Part shown: one piece after another, positions 1 through 5,171 of the stretch
How positions within the stretch are numbered: position 1 is the first letter of the stretch
How the letters are laid out: each line of letters opens with the position of its first letter
Source: a bacterium
GTDB taxonomy: Bacteria > Auribacterota > JABMQX01
NCBI GenBank assembly: GCA_013203085.1
Contig: JABMQX010000603.1
Location: forward strand, 1-6,482
Length of the DNA: 6,482 nt
Direction: 5' to 3'
The notes under the pieces: model-generated
The model's input: only the letters and a program-made list of their open reading frames with translations
Databases searched by the model: none
Told to the model about the DNA's origin: nothing
Position numbers and translations under genes: made by a program

Positions 1-92
1 CCGAGGTGATGCCGCGTCTGAATCACCGGATTTGCGGCTCCCGTGAGTGCAAGCGAAGCAGCTCTTAGGAACCCATTTTAAGGAAAAGCGAT
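1..92 (+). other. Leader upstream of permease, possible 3' tail of a preceding gene
   Basis: One plus-strand frame is open from base 3 to a TAG at 66-68 and could be the last ~21 codons of a gene entering from the left. The peptide it gives is not recognisable and the stretch is too short to judge. The other two plus frames stop at 7-9 and 44-46. The only clear signal is the ribosome binding site AAGGA at 80-84, eight bases before the permease ATG at 93. I could not support a sigma-70-type promoter here. If the tail is real, the permease would follow it by 24 bases and might be co-transcribed with it. Confidence 0.25.
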
Positions 93-1451
93 ATGGAGAA
101 AGAGAGAGAGCATGAATTTCACAGATCGCTGGGGCCATGGAGTACGAGCGCCATAATCGCCGGCTCGATGATCGGCACAGGGATTTTCCTGTTCGTGTAC
201 GAAGTGGCCCTTCATCTGCCCAACCGGACGGCGATCCTGGCGGCATGGATCGTCGGGGCGCTTATCGCCAGTTGCGGCGCCCTTTCTTTGGCGGAGCTGG
301 CGGCGGCGTACCCGCAGACGGGAGGGGTATATGTGTTTCTCCGCCGGGCGTACGGTCCCTTTGTGAGCTTCCTCTATTCGTGGGCCAAGGTTCTGATCAT
401 GCGAGCGGGCACCCTCGGCATCATGGCGGTAGCTTTCTCCACATGGTGTTTTGATTTTCTCAACCTTGACCCCGAAGCACTTCCATGGGCCGCCAAGGGC
501 GTTGCGATCGTCGTCGTGCTCGCCATAACCGCGATTAATATTGTGGGGCTTCGCTCCGGCTCAACCGTCCAAAACGTCCTCACCGCGGTCAAGATACTTT
601 GCCTTGTAGGTATCATTATCGTGGGGGCGGCGTTCGTTGGGGGCCTGCTTGAATCGCACCCGGTGACCATCAAGCCCGCCGAGCACTACAAGGGACACTT
701 CATTCTGCTATTCGGCGCGGCTTTGATTGCGATTATGTGGACCTTCGGAGGCTGGGACGAATCGCCCTTCGTCGCCGAAGAAGTCCGCAATCCCGAGAGA
801 AACCTGCCGCTTTCGATTTTGGGGGGACTATGGACAGTGGCGCTCCTTTTTCTGTTGGTCAACGCCGCCTATCTCGCGATCCTCTCGCCCTCCGAGATGG
901 CCGGCTCCGCGGGAGTGGCCGCCCCGGTGGCTGTGGAACGAGCCGTAGGCAGCGGAGCTCGAAAAATCCTCAGTATTGCCCTAATGATCTCCGCATTCGG
1001 GGCGGCGAACGGCTACGCCCTCACGGGTGGGCGGATCGCGTACGCCACGGGTCGGGAACAGGCGTTGTTCCGCTGGTTTGCCCGGACGGACTCCCGGACC
1101 AAGACCCCCGCGCGCAGCCTGGTTGTGCAGGGTGCTCTGACAATCGCAGCCATCCTCATTTTTGAAGATCCCTTCACATTACTCCTCTACACGGGGCTCG
1201 CCTACTGGGTGTTCGCCGGATTGACTGCTGCGGCAGTCATGGTGCTGCGGCTGCGTGATCCCCAGCGGGAGCGGCCATTCCGCGTGTGGGGCTACCCTGT
1301 GATACCGATCCTCTTCGTGGCGGCGTCGCTCGGTATGGCTGTCTCGGTCATCTTCAGCAGCACGCGCAACGCCCTTATCACGGTTGGCATCCTCGTGGCG
1401 GGCGCGGCAGCGTACTCCATTCAGACTATTGCGTTTGGCAAGCGACCTTGA
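93..1451 (+). CDS. APC-superfamily amino acid permease (LAT/SteT-like)
   Basis: This is a complete 452-residue inner-membrane transporter of the amino acid-polyamine-organocation superfamily, close to the usual length for 12-helix members. Residues 24-32 (GSMIGTGIF) are the glycine-rich unwound part of helix 1 that contacts the amino acid substrate. Residues 68-88 (ELAAAYPQTGG, then YVFLRRAYG) form the typical helix 2-3 segment. Residues 216-239 include WTFGGWDE and then EEVRNPERNLP, the helix 6 and cytoplasmic loop signature. Residues 394-405 (RPFRVWGYPVIP) are the hallmark before the last helices. Roughly twelve hydrophobic segments can be counted, with a short cytoplasmic N-terminus. The ATG at 93 is supported by AAGGA eight bases upstream. 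The family suggests uptake or exchange of a neutral amino acid, as in SteT or LAT proteins, but the substrate cannot be read from the sequence. The gene converges on the sulfatase operon and shares no transcript with it. Confidence 0.93.
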   Translation: MEKEREHEFHRSLGPWSTSAIIAGSMIGTGIFLFVYEVALHLPNRTAILAAWIVGALIASCGALSLAELAAAYPQTGGVYVFLRRAYGPFVSFLYSWAKVLIMRAGTLGIMAVAFSTWCFDFLNLDPEALPWAAKGVAIVVVLAITAINIVGLRSGSTVQNVLTAVKILCLVGIIIVGAAFVGGLLESHPVTIKPAEHYKGHFILLFGAALIAIMWTFGGWDESPFVAEEVRNPERNLPLSILGGLWTVALLFLLVNAAYLAILSPSEMAGSAGVAAPVAVERAVGSGARKILSIALMISAFGAANGYALTGGRIAYATGREQALFRWFARTDSRTKTPARSLVVQGALTIAAILIFEDPFTLLLYTGLAYWVFAGLTAAAVMVLRLRDPQRERPFRVWGYPVIPILFVAASLGMAVSVIFSSTRNALITVGILVAGAAAYSIQTIAFGKRP

Positions 1452-1630
1452 ATCAGTACGCGAGCATGCGAGGATCGGGCCCGAGGTGGATCTGCGATTG
1501 TTCTTTCTGGGCAACGTCGTGACGCGTTCTCCCATCGAGCGAGGCGGCTTGGCGGTTCGGACACACGAACGCGACCTCTTCCCACGGCGCCAGGATGATC
1601 CTGTCCGCCACCCCTTGAACCAGTAAGCTC
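1452..1630. other. Non-coding convergent gap, no recognisable gene
   Basis: This stretch lies between the permease stop and the point where the glycoside hydrolase remnant loses homology. Several frames stay open on both strands, which is common at this GC content. The longest minus-strand reading has a GTG at 1738-1740 whose only purine-rich stretch abuts the start codon, and its product is not one I recognise. The plus-strand reading, ending at 1624-1626, is equally unfamiliar. Small palindromes occur (CGGGCCCG near 1478-1485; CAGGATGATCCTG at 1591-1603), but none is followed by a T-run, so I do not call a terminator. The stretch may be debris from the deletion that removed the rest of the hydrolase. 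Confidence 0.4.
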
Positions 1631-1852
1631 GATTGTCTCACCCTGCCACCATTCAGTGGTGTTGCACGCGGTACTCGGAACATAATTGAATCCCACCAGC
1701 CAGGGCCGCCTGCCTTACGACTCCCACGCCTTTTCTTCACTCCAGCGTTTTGCTGTCAAGCCCGCTGCCTTACACTTTGCGGTAGCCTTTTGGGCACAAG
1801 TGGCTGTCAACAAAGCAGCCATGGTGAGTCCCGCAATGACCGTCTTCTTCAC
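1631..1852 (-). pseudogene. Broken 5' fragment of a secreted glycoside hydrolase
   Basis: Read from a GTG at 1852, the frame begins VKKTVIAGLTMAALLTATCA, a Sec-type signal peptide (KK, hydrophobic core, small residues). A strong ribosome binding site AGAGGGG lies at 1859-1865, six bases before it. The frame continues with RWSEEKAWE (residues 36-44) and then hits TAA at 1715-1717 (codon 46). Past this stop, in the same frame, it resumes with PWLVGFNYVPSTACN (50-64) and TTEWWQGET (65-73). From memory this matches the N-terminus of TIM-barrel glycoside hydrolases, often annotated 1,4-beta-xylanase or cellulase-like, which read roughly WS-x-EKA-x-x-WY, then PWLVG-x-NFIPSTA and E-x-WQ-x-ETFD. The family Trp-Tyr pair lies at codons 45-46, here Ser-stop, consistent with point mutations. 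After about residue 74 the expected ETIDRELGWA continuation is missing in every frame, so several hundred residues including the catalytic part are gone. As it stands it could yield only a 45-residue secreted peptide. It follows the sulfatase operon on the same strand. Confidence 0.72.
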
Positions 1853-1858
1853 ATTCTT

Positions 1859-1865
1859 CCCCTCT
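1859..1865 (-). promoter_or_regulatory. Ribosome binding site of the hydrolase remnant
   Basis: The minus strand reads AGAGGGG six bases before the GTG at 1850-1852. It selects this GTG over the in-frame ATG at 1918, which would add 22 charged residues in front of an otherwise clean signal peptide. It shows that the translation start of the dead gene is still preserved. Confidence 0.6.
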
Positions 1866-1980
1866 TTGTGCTTTGGTTCAATCGCATCCTGCGCATCGTG
1901 AACCTTCGCACCTCGCATAAGTCAGCGGCCACGTTCATTGCACAACTCTCACGAATTACTGACAAACCCCTACGACAGTC
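1866..1980 (-). promoter_or_regulatory. Intergenic leader with weak possible promoter
   Basis: This stretch separates the stop of the large sulfatase from the ribosome binding site of the hydrolase remnant. On the minus strand, TTGTCA (1965-1960) and TGCAAT (1942-1937) are separated by 17 bases, matching sigma-70 consensus at 5 of 6 and 4 of 6 positions. That could have driven the hydrolase gene separately, but such matches arise by chance and planctomycete promoters are poorly defined. No hairpin with a T-run follows the sulfatase stop, so a terminator for the operon is not visible. Confidence 0.15.
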
Positions 1981-3729
1981 TTATGGTAAACGCTTCACAT
2001 AGACGTAATATGCCCCGCGGGATTCGCCATTCTCGTCTGTGAACCACGTTTGCAGGCGTGTCTTGCCGGCTCTGAGCTTAACGCGGAACGTCACGGCGGA
2101 CGCGTCCTTGGGGACTGGCTGGCTCACATCCACGTCACCGATTTTGAGCCTGGCCTTGGTGGCGCTAATGGCTTTTCCGCCGGGGATCGCGCCGTTGATG
2201 GGCCTGTCCACTTCGGCCGGCCAGCGCCGCAAGGCGAACTCATACTTGCCGCCCCGGGCGACTCCCACCGCCCAGAATCCATTCGCTCGGGGGCCCCTCC
2301 GGATGTGATACTGGTCCCAGGGGACTTCTCGCGCATGCCAGTCATGAGTGGTCAGCCGGGAAGGGGTCTCCTTCTCGGAACCGAGTATGATCTCGCAATA
2401 TTCGTCAAAGCGCCCGGAAATGTCGGCCCACCAATCTTCGTACGCCTTCCGGAGTTTCTCTACGACCGCAGGATGTTCGTCCGCAACATTCTTCTTTTGC
2501 CCCGGGTCGGCGATCATATCGTAAAGCCCTCGCCCGTTAATCAGTCGCCAGCGGTCAGTCATCACGGCACACTTGCGCCACTTCTCAGGATGTTCGATGC
2601 GCTGTGAGTGCACCAGTAGCGTGCGGTCAGGCCAGACTTTGTCATTGCCTTTGAGCAGTGGCGCCAGACTTGTACCGTCGAACTCAACTTCTTCGGGTGT
2701 CTTCAGTCCGCACAGATCAATCAAGCTGGGCAGAACGTCAATGTGGGCGGTGATGCGCGGTACATCGCGCCCTCCTGATAGTTGGGCCGGCCAGCGTATG
2801 AAGAATGGCACACGGTGACCGCCGTCATACTCCGAGCCCTTTTGACCGCGCATCCCGGCTCTATCGCCAGCCGACGTGCCGTTGTCCGTCATGAAGATCA
2901 GGATCGTGTTCTCCTCCAATCCAAGTGCTCTCATTCGCTCCATCAGCCGGCCCATATTCTCATCAATGTTGGTAATCATGCCGTAGAATCTTGCTTGGCG
3001 CTCCGGCACGCCTTTGTCCGTGTAGGGCTTGCTGTATTTCTCGGCGACGTTGTAGGGGCCGTGCGGCGCGTTGGTAGTCAGGTACACGAAAAAGGGCCGC
3101 TCCTTGTTCCGCTCCATAAATCTGATCGCCTCGTCGAACCAAACATCGGTGCAGTATCCTTTGAACTTCTTCGGCTTGCCGTTGTGCCAGTAGGTGTCAT
3201 CGAAGTAGTCGTTGCCCCAGAAATCCGGAGCGTTGCCAACGGCTCCACCTCCGTGCACAAGCACTTCGTCGAACCCTCGATCCTGCGGCCGGAAGGGGTA
3301 GTTGTCGCCGAGGTGCCACTTCCCGAAGATGGCCGTGCGATAGCCGCTGGCCGAGAAAACATCGGCTATCGTAACCTCATCGCGGCGGAGGAGAGAGCGG
3401 CCCATTATCGTGTGCCATACCCCTGTTCGTGATGAGTAGCGCCCCGTCATCAGCGAAGAGCGCGTCGGAGAACAGGTCGGGTCCACGTGGAATTTCGTCA
3501 GCCGTGTGCTCTGCGAGTGCAGCTCATCGAGATTCGGGGTTTTGATGATCGAGTTGCCGTGGCAACCGAGGTCGCCGTAACCCTGGTCATCGGTTATGAC
3601 CAGTATGACGTTTGGTCTTTCTTGAGCAAGCGCGGTGCGCGCGAACAGCGCCCGAGGCACCGCGACCGATGCCGCGCTCAGACTCATCGCTTTCAGAAAA
3701 TCGCGACGTGTGTAATCGTGTGTGCTCAT
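1981..3729 (-). CDS. Tat-exported family S1 sulfatase with C-terminal beta domain
   Basis: This 582-residue arylsulfatase-type hydrolase should release sulfate from a glycan outside the cytoplasm. Residues 7-13 (TRRDFLK) are a twin-arginine export motif, followed by a hydrophobic stretch and a likely cleavage site after ALA at 33-35. The core begins at PNVILVITDDQGYGD with the metal-binding pair D47-D48. C86 in CSPTR (86-90) is the residue converted to formylglycine. GKWH (136-139), H223 in APHGP, D282-N283 in TDNG and K297 supply the remaining expected metal, sulfate and catalytic contacts, so the active site looks intact. Residues from about 455 to 582 form an extra beta-rich domain (THDWHAREVPWDQY, then RRWPAEVDRPI) seen in many planctomycete sulfatases. 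The ATG at 3729 has AGGGAG nine bases upstream. It is the last intact gene of the sulfatase run, 27 bases after its neighbour. The substrate is unknown; sulfated galactans or glycosaminoglycan-like polymers are guesses. Confidence 0.93.
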   Translation of the reverse strand: MSTHDYTRRDFLKAMSLSAASVAVPRALFARTALAQERPNVILVITDDQGYGDLGCHGNSIIKTPNLDELHSQSTRLTKFHVDPTCSPTRSSLMTGRYSSRTGVWHTIMGRSLLRRDEVTIADVFSASGYRTAIFGKWHLGDNYPFRPQDRGFDEVLVHGGGAVGNAPDFWGNDYFDDTYWHNGKPKKFKGYCTDVWFDEAIRFMERNKERPFFVYLTTNAPHGPYNVAEKYSKPYTDKGVPERQARFYGMITNIDENMGRLMERMRALGLEENTILIFMTDNGTSAGDRAGMRGQKGSEYDGGHRVPFFIRWPAQLSGGRDVPRITAHIDVLPSLIDLCGLKTPEEVEFDGTSLAPLLKGNDKVWPDRTLLVHSQRIEHPEKWRKCAVMTDRWRLINGRGLYDMIADPGQKKNVADEHPAVVEKLRKAYEDWWADISGRFDEYCEIILGSEKETPSRLTTHDWHAREVPWDQYHIRRGPRANGFWAVGVARGGKYEFALRRWPAEVDRPINGAIPGGKAISATKARLKIGDVDVSQPVPKDASAVTFRVKLRAGKTRLQTWFTDENGESRGAYYVYVKRLP

Positions 3730-3756
3730 GCTTCACTGCTCCCTGTCATATCTGCG

Positions 3757-5094
3757 TTACGTCCTTGTGGCGCTTTGCTTCATGGAATTGAGGACGGCCT
3801 GAAGCCTTTTTCTCGCAGCCGCGGCTTCTTCTCCGCATTCACCAGGGTTAATCGGATTCTTTTCAAGCGGGTCGGCTGGTACGTCGAAAAGCTTGCCGTC
3901 GCCGTAGAGTTTGTAGCGTTTCCCCCGAGCGAAGATTTTCAACCCCCATTTTCTATTCTTCATCCTGGGCCTGTAATAGCAGAATACCCAATCCCTTGGG
4001 TTGCCCTTCTGACCGCGGAGTTGAGGAAGGAAGCTACGCCCGTCAATAACTATCTTCGTAGGAAGCTCACCGCCGACCGCTTCCACCAAAGTCGGAAGGA
4101 AATCGCTGAAATCCACGAGGTCGCCACACACATTTCCCTTCGGGGTTGTGCCTTTCCAGCTTGCGATAAGAGCGACATGCGTGCCTGCGTCAGTCGTAAG
4201 ACCTTTCCCTCCTTCGATAGCGCGTTCTCCCAGTCTCGAAGTGATTGAACGGGGCGTGCCATTGTCGGCCGTGAACAGGACAAGTGTATTCTCTCGCAGG
4301 CCGAGTTCGTCCAGTTTTCGGGTGATACGTCCGACGATCTTATCCATATAAGTAACCATATCTGCGAAGTTTGCCTTGTTCCTCCGGCCCTTTTGCCTCC
4401 TCCCCTTGCTGTCCGGCGTAGGCTCAAAGGGAGCGTGGGTAAGAGCCATCGGATAATATACGAAAAATGGTTTGCTTTTGTGGCGTTCTATGAACCCCGT
4501 TATGAAATCGCAAAAGACGTCCGGACCGTATTTGCCCTTGATGTCCTTATGCAGCTTGCCGTTTTGAAGGACCGTCGGGTCTGTGTAGCGAGACCCCCTC
4601 TCTTTCACCTGCCAGAGGCAATACTCGTCGAAGCCAGCTTTATCCGGATAAGTGCCGTTTTCGTCCCCACCACCGTACAATTGCCACTTGCCTGCGACAC
4701 AGGTCGCATAGCCGCACCTCTGCATAATATGACCAAAGGTTATCTCTCTCGGGTCGAGAGACCCGAAGACTGTGTAATTGCGGAAGTTGTATTTGCCGGT
4801 CATGATCTGGACGCGTGATGGCGTGCAAAGGGGCTGCGCGTAACAATGCTCGAAGCGCACGCCGGTTCTTGCCAGTTCGTCAAGGACAGGCGTCTTGTAC
4901 GATGTGCCGCCGTTACAGCCGAGACACTCATAGCCAAGATCGTCAGCCATTATCAGTACGATGTTCGGCTTGTCCCTGGAAATCTTCCCCGCGAATTCAC
5001 TTGCAGCACCCACGCGCCCCGAAATAGCCAAACCCGCCGCACCCAGGCCGAGGGTCTTCAAAAAATCTCGCCTTGTGTGATCGTGCACGCTCAT
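3757..5094 (-). CDS. Tat-exported family S1 sulfatase with GKWQ motif
   Basis: This is a 445-residue sulfatase starting MSVHDHTRRDFLKTLG. TRRDFLK at 7-13 is a twin-arginine signal, followed by a Gly/Ala/Leu core with likely cleavage around residue 31. The core starts PNIVLIMADDLGYE with metal ligands D51-D52. C90 in CTPSR (90-94) is the formylglycine site. H220 (LTHAPFEP), D277-N278 (ADNG) and K297 (EGGKG) are present. At 135-138 the usual GKWH reads GKWQ, followed by FDEYCLWQ at 155-162. I recall GKWQ together with FDEYCLWQ from a planctomycete/Bacteroidetes subfamily, so this looks like a subfamily trait rather than damage. A longer start at 5175 is possible but would put 27 extra residues before the twin arginines; the ATG at 5094 has its own AGGAG and is preferred. 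It lies 77 bases after the upstream sulfatase and 27 bases before the next, consistent with one operon. The substrate is unknown. Confidence 0.92.
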   Translation of the reverse strand: MSVHDHTRRDFLKTLGLGAAGLAISGRVGAASEFAGKISRDKPNIVLIMADDLGYECLGCNGGTSYKTPVLDELARTGVRFEHCYAQPLCTPSRVQIMTGKYNFRNYTVFGSLDPREITFGHIMQRCGYATCVAGKWQLYGGGDENGTYPDKAGFDEYCLWQVKERGSRYTDPTVLQNGKLHKDIKGKYGPDVFCDFITGFIERHKSKPFFVYYPMALTHAPFEPTPDSKGRRQKGRRNKANFADMVTYMDKIVGRITRKLDELGLRENTLVLFTADNGTPRSITSRLGERAIEGGKGLTTDAGTHVALIASWKGTTPKGNVCGDLVDFSDFLPTLVEAVGGELPTKIVIDGRSFLPQLRGQKGNPRDWVFCYYRPRMKNRKWGLKIFARGKRYKLYGDGKLFDVPADPLEKNPINPGECGEEAAAARKRLQAVLNSMKQSATRT

Positions 5095-5103
5095 CTTCGT
5101 TTT

Positions 5104-5108
5104 CTCCT
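5104..5108 (-). promoter_or_regulatory. Ribosome binding site fixing the middle sulfatase start
   Basis: AGGAG on the minus strand (within AAGGAGA, 5103-5109) lies nine bases before the ATG at 5092-5094. The spacing matches that of the downstream sulfatase (AGGGAG at 3739-3744, nine bases before its ATG). It favours 5094 over the upstream in-frame ATGs at 5175 and 5115. Confidence 0.7.
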
Positions 5109-5171
5109 TCTTCATACGAGATGCCGAACTTCCGTATGTCGTTCCCACCCACCCACTGGTCGGAGCGGACT

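Noticed and set aside
1591..1603. Palindrome CAGGATGATCCTG as an operator or terminator
   Set aside because: It is a single short palindrome with no second copy and no T-run, in a region without an intact gene to regulate.
1647..1661. Hairpin CACCA-TTCAG-TGGTG as a possible terminator
   Set aside because: The stem is only five pairs with no T-run on either side, and it falls inside the coding part of the hydrolase remnant.
1453..1740. 95-residue minus-strand frame in the convergent gap
   Set aside because: It begins with a GTG whose only purine-rich stretch abuts the codon, overlaps the hydrolase remnant in another frame, and has no recognisable motif.
1715..1918. Small secreted peptide gene of 45-67 residues on the minus strand
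   Set aside because: It has a convincing start and signal peptide, but the same frame past the stop carries hydrolase-family sequence, so it is better explained as the 5' remnant of a larger gene. Production of a short peptide is not excluded.
2782..3432. 216-residue open frame on the plus strand
   Set aside because: It lies entirely antisense to the large sulfatase, whose motifs are intact, and its product resembles no protein I recognise. Long antisense frames are expected at this GC content.
3487..4248. 253-residue open frame on the plus strand
   Set aside because: It spans antisense parts of two confirmed sulfatases and the gap between them, with no recognisable domain or convincing ribosome binding site.
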